Source: Romboutsia sp. CE17 (GTDB taxonomy: Bacteria; Bacillota; Clostridia; Peptostreptococcales; Peptostreptococcaceae). From it: a DNA stretch of 64,000 nt. Where the stretch lies: contig NZ_CP051144.1 in NCBI RefSeq assembly GCF_012317385.1, positions 372,001-436,000 of the forward strand, given 5' to 3'. The translations under genes were made by a program, and so were the position numbers. The notes beneath the pieces were generated by a model. The model ran no database searches. It was not told the origin of the DNA and worked only from the letters and a program-made list of their open reading frames with translations. The first letter of the stretch is position 1. Every line of letters begins with the position of its first letter. Positions 9,269 to 16,515 of the stretch are shown here, piece by piece.

Positions 9269-9445
9269 ATTTTTTTAAAATTATGGAAAATTTAGTGTAT
9301 AAATAACTAAATTAAACACATAATAATTGTGTAAAGAATTCCAGTATTAGTATTTCTCAAAAATAAAAAAATATTACTGGAATTTGAAATTTCCAGTAAT
9401 ATAAATTATAAAAAATCTTATTTACACAAATCTATAGACATTCTC

Positions 9446-9453
9446 ATTAAATA
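9446..9453. repeat. target-site duplication, right copy (ATTAAATA)
   Basis: Exact copy of 7911-7918, directly following the right inverted repeat of the insertion sequence. Confidence 0.85.
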
Positions 9454-9470
9454 ATATTAAATAATTATAA

Positions 9471-9506
9471 AAATGGATATAACAAATGTTATATCCATTT
9501 TTTATT
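9471..9506 (-). terminator. bidirectional terminator after the GH2 gene
   Basis: Perfect 14-bp stem AAATGGATATAACA (9471-9484) with TGTTATATCCATTT (9487-9500). T-rich runs occur on both strands. Confidence 0.85.
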
Positions 9507-9514
9507 AAACTATT

Positions 9515-11812
9515 CTATTTTTTTATTTGACATAGATCTTTATCTAATAAGAAGATAAGTCTTTCATCAAATAGACCGTCCATCATACCATTTAATTCAC
9601 GTATAGAAGAACCTTTAACCATATTTAACATTGGACTTTCAAGTAATTTACCTAAATACTTATCTAAAACTGACTTAGTTTCTTCATTTTTTAATAATTC
9701 ACTTAGTGGGCAATTAGTAGAGTAAACATCATCAGTTATATTTAATTCAGTTATTTCAACACCATCTAATAAGTTAACTAAGCTTTCATCAAACCAGTTA
9801 GCAGCAGGTCCACCAGTCTTATCTGGGCACTCGTATACTGGATTTGGTTCATCAACTTTATTGAATAAAGCATAATCAGTGAACTCTTTACCATCTTTAG
9901 TAGCTATAACTCTTATATTATTTTGTCCATTTACTAATTTAACATTTTCAAATACAAATGTATACTCTCCAGAAAGAGTATTTAATTTTTCTCCGTTAAC
10001 AAATAATGTTACTTCATCGCAGTTAGAGTAAACTTTAACATTTATAGTTTCAGTTGCTCTTTCTAAGAATCTTTTACTATTTATATGAACAAAAGGATCT
10101 TTAGACCATGCTGCTTTATAAGCATAGAATGCATCTTTCTTTATTTTACGATCAAATGTCATTAGACCTTTATTATTTCTACCTTTAACTCCACCTTCAT
10201 CTCTTATAGCAGAACCGAAGTCGAAGAAGTTCCATACATATGTACCCCATACAAAAGGTCTTTCATTGAAGTATTTTATTAACATTTCATGATATAAAGC
10301 GTGATATTCTTCTGTATAGTCTTTTACTTTTGGTTCATCAGTATGATAAGTCATTATACCTTCAGCACCGTACTCAGAAACTCCTAGACACTTGTCTGGA
10401 TTAACTTCATGGAATGCATCTAACCAATCTGCGAAGTCTTCAGTTTTTCCATTATACCAACCATAGTATTTATTGTAAGCTACTATATCAGTATAAGTGT
10501 GATATTCATCATTGTCAGGAACCATCATTACTTGTGCCTGAGTAGTTAAACGAGTCTTATCTTCGCTATGAGCTATTTCATTTAAGTCTTTTACTATTTT
10601 TCTAACGTATGGTAAATCTCCACCGATTTGGATCTCATTTTGAACTCCCCACATTACTATAGAAGAGTGGTTGTAATTTTGACGAATTAATTCAACCATT
10701 TGATCTTTCGCATTTTGTCCAGTAAAATCTGTTTCAGATGCTCTAGATATAAATGGTATTTCAGCCCATATTACCATACCTTCTCTATCACATAAATCAT
10801 AGAAGTATTGATCATGTTGATAGTGTGCAAGACGTATAGAGTTAGCTCCAACTTCTTTTATTAATTGCATATCAAGTTCATGATCTTCTTTAGATAAAGC
10901 CCATCCTAAATCTTTTTTATCTTGGTGACGAGATACACCTTTTAATTTTAAGTGTTTTCCGTTTAAGAAGAATCCTTCTTTTGGATCGAAGTGGAAGTAT
11001 CTTAAACCAGTTGCTATATTTAACTCATCTAACATGTCATTGTGTCTTTCAACAGTTACTTGAACATTGTAAAGATAAGGGTTTTCTACACTATTCCAAA
11101 GAGTTGGATTTTCAACTGTTATAGGTAGTATAACTTCTGTAGTTCCTTCTACAATAACATCTTTTGCATTATATTTAACAACATTTCCGTCTGCATCTAT
11201 TACATTTGCAACAACTCTTACAGCTTGTTTTTCTTCATTTTCATTAACAACGTTAGCTTTTACACTTATATTTGCATATTCATCAGTAACTTCATCTTGA
11301 GATATAAATACACCTTGAGATCCTTTGTTCATTAAATCAAAGTGAACATCTTCAGCTATTACTAAATTTACATCTCTATATATTCCACCGTAGAATGTAA
11401 AGTCAGCCATTAGTGGATAAATATCTTCAACATGACTGTTATCAGCTTTTACAGCTATAGTATTTTCTCCACCAAAATTAACTAAATCAGTTATATCATA
11501 TCTAATTATAGAATATCCACCTTTATGTTCTCCTAAGTGAACACCATTTACATAAACATTAGAGATACTGTTAATAGCACCAAACTCTATGTATATTTTT
11601 TTACCTTCATAAAGTTTATCGATAGCAAGATTTTTTCTGTACCAGCAAGCTCCTCTAAAGAATTCATTTCCAGCAGCACCATCTATAGCATTCCAAGTAT
11701 GAGGAATATTTATAGATTCCCAATTAGAAGTATTAAACTCTTTTGTGAATGCATCAGATATATCTTCTTTAATAAAATTCCAATTATCGTTTATATTTAG
11801 TATTTTTCTCAT
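9515..11812 (-). CDS. glycoside hydrolase family 2 (beta-galactosidase or beta-glucuronidase)
   Basis: The 765-residue protein has GH2 order: sugar-binding jelly roll (1-160), Ig-like domain (165-270), TIM barrel (275-580) and an Ig/DUF4982-like domain (585-680). It ends in an unusual ~80-residue helical tail. The acid/base is E393 (GVQNEI) and the nucleophile E480 (VSEYGAEG). RHQD and AHYQHDQYFYDLCD resemble beta-galactosidases. The Asn546-x-Lys548 pair (GRNNKG) matches the carboxylate-recognition motif of gut beta-glucuronidases, although related GH2 enzymes also carry N-x-K. No signal peptide is seen, so it acts in the cytoplasm on imported glycosides, fitting the GPH symporter at 5376. 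GGGGA precedes the ATG. A cre-like site overlaps its promoter. Confidence 0.88.
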   Translation of the reverse strand: MRKILNINDNWNFIKEDISDAFTKEFNTSNWESINIPHTWNAIDGAAGNEFFRGACWYRKNLAIDKLYEGKKIYIEFGAINSISNVYVNGVHLGEHKGGYSIIRYDITDLVNFGGENTIAVKADNSHVEDIYPLMADFTFYGGIYRDVNLVIAEDVHFDLMNKGSQGVFISQDEVTDEYANISVKANVVNENEEKQAVRVVANVIDADGNVVKYNAKDVIVEGTTEVILPITVENPTLWNSVENPYLYNVQVTVERHNDMLDELNIATGLRYFHFDPKEGFFLNGKHLKLKGVSRHQDKKDLGWALSKEDHELDMQLIKEVGANSIRLAHYQHDQYFYDLCDREGMVIWAEIPFISRASETDFTGQNAKDQMVELIRQNYNHSSIVMWGVQNEIQIGGDLPYVRKIVKDLNEIAHSEDKTRLTTQAQVMMVPDNDEYHTYTDIVAYNKYYGWYNGKTEDFADWLDAFHEVNPDKCLGVSEYGAEGIMTYHTDEPKVKDYTEEYHALYHEMLIKYFNERPFVWGTYVWNFFDFGSAIRDEGGVKGRNNKGLMTFDRKIKKDAFYAYKAAWSKDPFVHINSKRFLERATETINVKVYSNCDEVTLFVNGEKLNTLSGEYTFVFENVKLVNGQNNIRVIATKDGKEFTDYALFNKVDEPNPVYECPDKTGGPAANWFDESLVNLLDGVEITELNITDDVYSTNCPLSELLKNEETKSVLDKYLGKLLESPMLNMVKGSSIRELNGMMDGLFDERLIFLLDKDLCQIKK

Positions 11813-11846
11813 TGACTTACTCCCCTCATATGATGTTATTGATAAT

Positions 11847-11873
11847 ATTATAACATTTCAAAACGCTTTTTTA
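11847..11873 (-). promoter_or_regulatory. GH2 promoter (extended -10) with cre-like CcpA site
   Basis: On the minus strand TGTTATAAT (11855-11847) forms an extended -10. Just upstream, AAAAAGCGTTTTGA (within 11873-11858) resembles the catabolite-responsive element. CcpA binding would repress transcription when preferred sugars are present. Established for Firmicutes, inferred here. Confidence 0.5.
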
Positions 11874-11948
11874 GTGGAATAAAATAGACTTTGGTGTATT
11901 ATTTTAGTTTCTTGACATATTATTCTTTAATAGACACAAAAATAAAAT

Positions 11949-11990
11949 GTACCTTAAAAAGAAATTGAAAAAAGTTTCTAATAAGGTACA
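11949..11990 (-). terminator. terminator after the CmpB-like gene
   Basis: Stem TGTACCTTA (11949-11957) with TAAGGTACA (11982-11990) plus an inner AGAAA/TTTCT. On the minus strand it is followed by TTTTATTTTT. Confidence 0.65.
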
Positions 11991-11999
11991 TATTGTTTA

Positions 12000-12425
12000 C
12001 TAAATATACTTATAATTTGGGAAATCCTCACCAAAAAATTTCCAACGTATAAAGTGATTTAAATATATTGCAATTAATGATAAAAAAAACCAAATTATAG
12101 AGTAATTTAAGCATACTTGACCTAGCAAATTAAATGATTGATTAGAATAATCCCATACATTTAAATTTAACCAAACATTAATGATTAATCCAGAAATGAA
12201 CTCAATTGATGTAATACCGATTGCTGATATTAGCATTTGAAAGATTAAAGGCAAATTACATTTAAATATATGATTGATGGAACCTACAAATAAAAAGCAG
12301 ATACCTCCAACTATTATCATAGAAAAATGAGAATATCCACGATAAAATATTTCTAAAAAGTAATAAATTAAGCCTCCTATAAAAAATAAAACTATGTATT
12401 TAAATATATTTTTTATATCAATCAA
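12000..12425 (-). CDS. putative ABC transporter type IV permease (CmpB family) membrane protein
   Basis: The frame is open further upstream, but AGGTGG lies 8 bases before a TTG at 12425, giving a 141-residue protein starting IDIKNIFKYIVLFF. It has about five membrane segments and matches the CmpB family (PF06541) pattern: GGLIYYFLEIFYRGYSHFSM, then QMLISAIGITSIEFISG, NVWDYSNQ.FNLLGQVCL and a HFIRWKFFGEDFP end. The family is annotated as a permease, but the transport role is unproven. No ABC ATPase is adjacent. It appears to be a single-gene unit. Confidence 0.75.
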   Translation of the reverse strand: MIDIKNIFKYIVLFFIGGLIYYFLEIFYRGYSHFSMIIVGGICFLFVGSINHIFKCNLPLIFQMLISAIGITSIEFISGLIINVWLNLNVWDYSNQSFNLLGQVCLNYSIIWFFLSLIAIYLNHFIRWKFFGEDFPNYKYI

Positions 12426-12626
12426 AGCAAGCACCACCTGTAAATATATTTTATATAAAGTAGTTTTACAAATAGACAGAGTTTGTATACTATAAAAGAT
12501 AAAAAATGTACTTATTTTGACTAGATTATGACACCTTAATGACACAATTTATTCACTTTGAATAGATATAATAAAATTGTAAAGGTAATTATTTAAAATT
12601 TATATAAATATAGAAGGGAGTAGGGG

Positions 12627-13361
12627 ATGAAGAAATTAAATTTAAAATTAGGATTAATTGCAGCAGCACTATTTATAATCATGAATCCGATTAACTCAAG
12701 TGCTATGCATATAATGGAAGGCTTCTTGCCTCCAAAATGGTCAATCATATGGTCTGTTTTATTTATACCATTCTTTATTATTGGTTTAAAATCTATTAAT
12801 AAGATAGTAAGTGAACAACCAAAGAAGAAGCTATTATTAGCTTTATGTGGAGCATTTGTATTTGTTTTATCGGCTCTAAAAATACCATCAGTTACAGGAA
12901 GTTGTTCTCATCCAACAGGTGTAGGATTAGGTGCAATATTATTTGGACCTAGTGTTATGGCAGTACTTGGGGTTATTGTTCTTTTATTCCAAGCTATACT
13001 TTTAGCTCATGGAGGATTAACTACTTTAGGAGCAAATGCATTTTCAATGGCTGTAGTTGGACCGATAGTATCATTCTTTACATTTAGAGTATTAAAAAAT
13101 AAGATAAATAAAAGTTGGGCAGTGTTTATAGCAGCAGCATTGGGAGACTTACTTACATATACAGTAACCTCATTACAACTAGCAATAGCATTTCCTGACC
13201 CAGCAGGAGGAATCGTGGCATCAGCGGCAAAGTTTTTAGGTGTATTCTTCTTTACTCAAATACCAATAGCAATAGCAGAAGGTATATTAACTACAATATT
13301 ATATAACCTAATTGTTCAAAATGAGGGTGAGGAGGTAACTGAGTATGGATACAAATGTTAA
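12627..13361 (+). CDS. cbiM: energy-coupling factor cobalt transporter, substrate-binding membrane subunit
   Basis: The 244-residue protein is the S component that binds Co2+ in the CbiMNQO importer. After a cleavable-looking hydrophobic leader, the mature N-terminus [12 protein letters not shown] carries the His ligands that chelate the metal. [15 protein letters not shown] and [18 protein letters not shown] are further CbiM marks. About six to seven membrane segments follow. The gene overlaps cbiN by 17 bases. The ATPase and T component (CbiO, CbiQ) do not follow, so they must be encoded elsewhere. No cobalamin riboswitch is visible in the short upstream gap. NikM (nickel) is the main alternative, but the CbiN partner favours cobalt. 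Confidence 0.93.
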   Translation: MKKLNLKLGLIAAALFIIMNPINSSAMHIMEGFLPPKWSIIWSVLFIPFFIIGLKSINKIVSEQPKKKLLLALCGAFVFVLSALKIPSVTGSCSHPTGVGLGAILFGPSVMAVLGVIVLLFQAILLAHGGLTTLGANAFSMAVVGPIVSFFTFRVLKNKINKSWAVFIAAALGDLLTYTVTSLQLAIAFPDPAGGIVASAAKFLGVFFFTQIPIAIAEGILTTILYNLIVQNEGEEVTEYGYKC

Positions 13362-13647
13362 GAGTAAAAATGCAAAAAAAAGCAACAAATTTAATTGGAT
13401 ATTATTGCTTTTAGCAGTCGCATTAATCGTATTGCCTTTAGTATTTAACTCATCAGCAGAATATGGTGGTGCAGATGGTCAAGCGAAAGAGGCTATAACT
13501 GAGATAGCACCAGATTATGAACCATGGTTTACAAGTTTTTATGAACCTCCTAGTGGAGAAATAGAAAGTTTATTATTTTCTACGCAAGCAGCATTAGGAG
13601 CAGGTTTAATAGGTTATTACTTAGGAAGTAAGAAAAGAAATAAATAA
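13345..13647 (+). CDS. cbiN: energy-coupling factor cobalt transporter accessory subunit
   Basis: The 100-residue protein has two membrane segments (about 17-37 and 77-95) flanking an external loop with the family pattern [16 protein letters not shown] and [12 protein letters not shown]. CbiN is needed with CbiM to load Co2+. GAGGAGG lies inside the end of cbiM, giving translational coupling. The next gene is a response regulator instead of the usual cbiQ. Confidence 0.93.
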   Translation: MDTNVKSKNAKKSNKFNWILLLLAVALIVLPLVFNSSAEYGGADGQAKEAITEIAPDYEPWFTSFYEPPSGEIESLLFSTQAALGAGLIGYYLGSKKRNK

Positions 13648-13654
13648 ATATATT

Positions 13655-13709
13655 GGGCAACTTTGAGATAAATATTTTATTTTACTTGAAGAGATGCCCT
13701 TTTATTTTG
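13655..13709 (+). terminator. probable terminator after cbiN
   Basis: GGGCA (13655-13659) can pair with TGCCC (13695-13699) over a long A/T loop, followed by TTTTATTTTG. This is weaker than other terminators in the window. Confidence 0.45.
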
Positions 13710-13791
13710 TAATTATTTATAAAAAAAGAAAACTATGATAATATAAAAGTGAAAAATAAATGACTAATTACTTAAGTTTGGAGGGATGAGA

Positions 13792-14481
13792 TTGGAAAGT
13801 TCACTTTTAGTCTTAATTTGTGATGATCAACAATCTGTTCATGAAACTGTTGGTGAATATCTAAAACTAAATGGAATTGATTATATATCAGCTTATGATG
13901 GTTTTGAAGCTATACAAAAATATAATAAATATAAACCGGACTTAATATTATTAGACTTGATGATGCCAAAAATGTTTGGAGAAGAGGTATGTAAAGAAAT
14001 TAGAAAAGTTAGCAATGTTCCTATAATCATGCTTAGTGCCAAGGATGAAACTATAGATAAGATTTTAGGATTAGAAATCGGAGCAGATGATTATATAGCT
14101 AAGCCTTTTTCACCACGTGAAGTAGTTGCAAGAATAAAAACTGTTCTTAGAAGAACTACGTCAAATACCAATAAAGAAAAGTGCCATATTAAATACAAAG
14201 AATTAGAAATTAATTTAGATACTCATGATGTGATTATAAATGGAGAGCATATAAAGATAACTCCTAAAGAAATGAAAATACTTTATCTGTTAGCCTCTAG
14301 TCCAGGAAGTATATTTAATAGAGAACATATATTATCTGAGGTATGGGGATATGATTATTTTGGTGATACAAGGGTAGTTGATACACAGATAAAGAGATTG
14401 AGAAAAAAGTTGCAACAAGATAATTTAAGTTGGGAAATTAAATCAGTTTATGGTGTTGGATATAAACTTGAGGCAATATAA
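13792..14481 (+). CDS. OmpR/PhoB-family response regulator
   Basis: The receiver domain (1-115) has the acidic pair DD near residue 11, phospho-acceptor Asp in LILLDLMMPK (about 54), the switch Ser/Thr in IMLSAKDE and Lys in AKPFSP. The C-terminal winged helix (about 130-227) ends VYGVGYKLE. An ATG at 13786 directly abuts GGAGGG with no spacer. The TTG at 13792 is correctly spaced and is the likely start (229 aa). The stop overlaps the ATG of the histidine kinase (TAATG), so the pair is co-translated. Target genes are unknown. The cobalt genes just upstream are candidates only by position. Confidence 0.93.
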   Translation: MESSLLVLICDDQQSVHETVGEYLKLNGIDYISAYDGFEAIQKYNKYKPDLILLDLMMPKMFGEEVCKEIRKVSNVPIIMLSAKDETIDKILGLEIGADDYIAKPFSPREVVARIKTVLRRTTSNTNKEKCHIKYKELEINLDTHDVIINGEHIKITPKEMKILYLLASSPGSIFNREHILSEVWGYDYFGDTRVVDTQIKRLRKKLQQDNLSWEIKSVYGVGYKLEAI

Positions 14482-15914
14482 TGGAAATAAATAAATTAAA
14501 AAAGTTTACTAAAAAAGTAAGTATAGTAAGTGCATTAGTTATACTTATGATAATTTTATTTTGTAGTTTTACTATTAGTCAGTATTTTTTTAAAATAAAA
14601 CTTGGAGAAGTTAAAGAAAGTACTGAATTAATAATAAAACATTTACAAGATAATAATCAAAGCATAGAAGAAACGATAAGTAGGTATCCGATTTATAATT
14701 CTATTCTTCAAGGATACAACAATTCAGGGAAAATAATAATTAGTAAAAGCAACTTTACAAAGCAACTAGATTACCAAAATATTACTATCGATAAAATTGA
14801 TACAGCATTAGATCCATATAAAGTATCTGTATTAAATGGTAATACCATAAGTGGAGTTATAAAACTAAGTGATATAAAAGGCGATATAATTATTGTAGGC
14901 CTGCCTTATAGAGATAGTAATAATACCATAATTGGAGCAATTTTTGTCTTAAAATTAGCGCAAGAGTATAACTCAGTAATTATTGGTCTAAATGTAGTTT
15001 TAGCTATTAGTATGATATTTATATTAATATCAATAATTATACCATTTTATTTTATAGCAAAAAAAATATTTGCTAAAATAAAAAATATGACAGATATGGT
15101 AATAACCATGTCTGAAGGTGATTTCTCTATAAGATGTGAAGAAGATGATGGAAATGAAATAGGACAACTGTCCAAAGCCCTTAATGATTTAGCTATTAGG
15201 TTAGAGTCTAGTGAAAGCCAATCTAAATTATTAGAGCAAACCAGACGAGATTACGTAGCAAATGTAACACATGAATTAAAGACACCTGTAACATCTATAA
15301 GAGCAATGGCTGAAATACTAAAGGATGGAAGTTTAGTAGATAAGGTAGATAAAGACAAATATTATAGTATGATCTTAAGGGAATCTATTAGACTTGAGTC
15401 TTTGATAAAGGATATGCTAGAGCTATCAAGATTACAATCAGGTAAAGAGTCTCTAGAAAAATCTAAAGCCAAATTAGATGAAACTTTATTGCAGGTTATT
15501 GATGAATTTAAAATTATATCTGAAGATTTAGATATAGATCTTATAATAGAAATTGATTTTAATGATTTACCAGAGGTTTATACTAATATAAATAGAATTG
15601 CTCAAGTTCTTGTTATTTTACTAGATAATGCATTTAAATATACAGCTGATAATGGAAGTGTAACTTTAAAAGTTGTAAGGAAAGAAGAATATATAAAAGT
15701 AAGTGTATGTGATACAGGAGTTGGAGTAGAAGAAGAAGATATCCCATTTATATTTGATAGGTTTTATAAAGCGGATAAGTCACATTCATCAGAAGGAACA
15801 GGTATTGGATTGTCGATTGCCTGGGAAATAATGAAAAATTTAGATGAAAGCATATATTATGAGTCTAGTGATAAATATCAATCTATATTTAATTTCACTA
15901 TACATTATAACTAA
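14481..15914 (+). CDS. membrane sensor histidine kinase
   Basis: The 477-residue kinase has a first membrane segment (about 13-37), an extracytoplasmic sensor of ~125 residues (38-165), a second membrane segment (166-193) and HAMP (194-246). HisKA follows with phospho-acceptor H264 (NVTHELKTP), then HATPase_c with the N box (LLDNAFKYT), G1 (DTGVGV) and G2 (GTGIGLSIAWEI). It should phosphorylate the regulator encoded directly before it. The sensor domain is not recognised, so the signal is unknown. Confidence 0.93.
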   Translation: MEINKLKKFTKKVSIVSALVILMIILFCSFTISQYFFKIKLGEVKESTELIIKHLQDNNQSIEETISRYPIYNSILQGYNNSGKIIISKSNFTKQLDYQNITIDKIDTALDPYKVSVLNGNTISGVIKLSDIKGDIIIVGLPYRDSNNTIIGAIFVLKLAQEYNSVIIGLNVVLAISMIFILISIIIPFYFIAKKIFAKIKNMTDMVITMSEGDFSIRCEEDDGNEIGQLSKALNDLAIRLESSESQSKLLEQTRRDYVANVTHELKTPVTSIRAMAEILKDGSLVDKVDKDKYYSMILRESIRLESLIKDMLELSRLQSGKESLEKSKAKLDETLLQVIDEFKIISEDLDIDLIIEIDFNDLPEVYTNINRIAQVLVILLDNAFKYTADNGSVTLKVVRKEEYIKVSVCDTGVGVEEEDIPFIFDRFYKADKSHSSEGTGIGLSIAWEIMKNLDESIYYESSDKYQSIFNFTIHYN

Positions 15915-15926
15915 ATATAGAATATA

Positions 15927-15955
15927 TTTACTTAAAATTTAATTGATAATACATA
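15927..15955 (+). promoter_or_regulatory. possible promoter of the hydrogenase-maturation leader
   Basis: TTTACT (15927-15932), 17 bases, then TACATA (15950-15955). Transcription would start close to the base of the structured leader element. The -10 match is weak. Confidence 0.35.
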
Positions 15956-15965
15956 TTCATTGTGC

Positions 15966-16076
15966 TACCATCAAAGTATATCTAACCTTAAGGGCAATAA
16001 TCCCAAGAGAGAAGATTCTAAATGTTAATCGTACTGAATAACACGAGGGTTAGTCCCAAGTGAGAAGGCGATGGTA
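15966..16076 (+). ncRNA. structured leader RNA, candidate riboswitch of unassigned class
   Basis: A closing stem TACCATC (15966-15972) with GATGGTA (16070-16076) encloses an inner stem CTAACC (15982-15987) with GGTTAG (16048-16053). Inside are a GGG/CCC stem (15992-15994 with 16002-16004) and a GATT/AATC hairpin (16014-16017 with 16027-16030). The motif CCCAAG[A/T]GAGAAG occurs twice (16002-16014 and 16055-16067). An intrinsic terminator follows at 16094-16127, directly before the RBS of the hydrogenase regulator gene. This aptamer-then-terminator layout is typical of transcription-attenuating riboswitches. I could not match it to a class I know. Confidence 0.6.
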
Positions 16077-16093
16077 TAAGACAGAATAACTAT

Positions 16094-16127
16094 ATCCCCA
16101 GGCCTATATTGGCTAGGGGATTTTTTT
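16094..16127 (+). terminator. attenuator terminator before the TM1266-like gene
   Basis: ATCCCC (16094-16099) pairs with GGGGAT (16116-16121), with GCC/GGC extension in the loop, then seven T. It ends only four bases before the RBS AGGAGG (16131-16136), so it must be conditional for the downstream genes to be expressed. Confidence 0.85.
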
Positions 16128-16144
16128 GTGAGGAGGATTTGCAA

Positions 16145-16396
16145 ATGGATACTAGAATTGCATTAGTTGGAATAATTGTAGAAGAAAAAGATGCAATACC
16201 AAGACTTAATGAGATTATACATAACTATGAGCAATATATTGTTGGTAGAATGGGAATTCCATATAGGGAAAAAGGTATATCAATAATAAGCATAATAATA
16301 GATGCAACTAATGATATTATAAACTCATTATCAGGAAAATTAGGTATGATTAAAGGCATTAATGTTAAAATAAATTATTCTAAAGTAAGTAAATAA
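16145..16396 (+). CDS. iron-only hydrogenase system regulator, TM1266 family
   Basis: The frame is open from a TTG at 16109 inside the terminator, but AGGAGG sits eight bases before the ATG at 16145, giving 83 residues. The protein is a single ACT-like (NikR C-terminal-like) alpha/beta domain: MDTRIALVGIIVEE, then RMGIPYREKGISIISIIID and a LSGKLGMIKGINVK end. TM1266-type proteins regularly neighbour the HydE/HydF/HydG maturases, and hydG follows here. A regulatory or ligand-sensing role is inferred from context. It has no DNA-binding domain. Confidence 0.88.
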   Translation: MDTRIALVGIIVEEKDAIPRLNEIIHNYEQYIVGRMGIPYREKGISIISIIIDATNDIINSLSGKLGMIKGINVKINYSKVSK

Positions 16397-16515
16397 ATCC
16401 TACTTTATCTTAAACCATCACTTTTTGTATGAAGTCAATATTACAAACATATGAGAACCAGTGCATTTATCGGATTTTATAGGTTGGAAAAAATATATTA
16501 AAAGGGGTATTGAAA

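Larger units (their letters stand above)
7919..9445 (+). mobile_element. IS256-family insertion sequence, intact, 1527 bp
   Basis: The element has imperfect terminal inverted repeats of about 28 bases (7919-7946 with 9418-9445; 20 of 28 match, including an exact TTTGTGTAAATA block). It is flanked by the identical 8-bp duplication ATTAAATA. It carries one full-length transposase in good frame and is inserted between the thioesterase and the GH2 gene without breaking either. The left end folds into a terminator-like hairpin that shields the transposase from outside transcription. The right end contains a perfect 12-bp inverted repeat, ATATTACTGGAA / TTCCAGTAATAT (9371-9382 with 9391-9402). Intact ends and duplication suggest a recent insertion. 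Confidence 0.9.

Noticed and set aside
12426-12545. 40-residue N-terminal extension of the CmpB-like protein
   Set aside because: No RBS lies before the ATG at 12545, while AGGTGG is correctly placed for the TTG at 12425 and homologues start there.
12545-12626. Search for a cobalamin riboswitch before cbiM
   Set aside because: The gap before cbiM is too short and lacks the conserved cobalamin box (GCCACTG-like).
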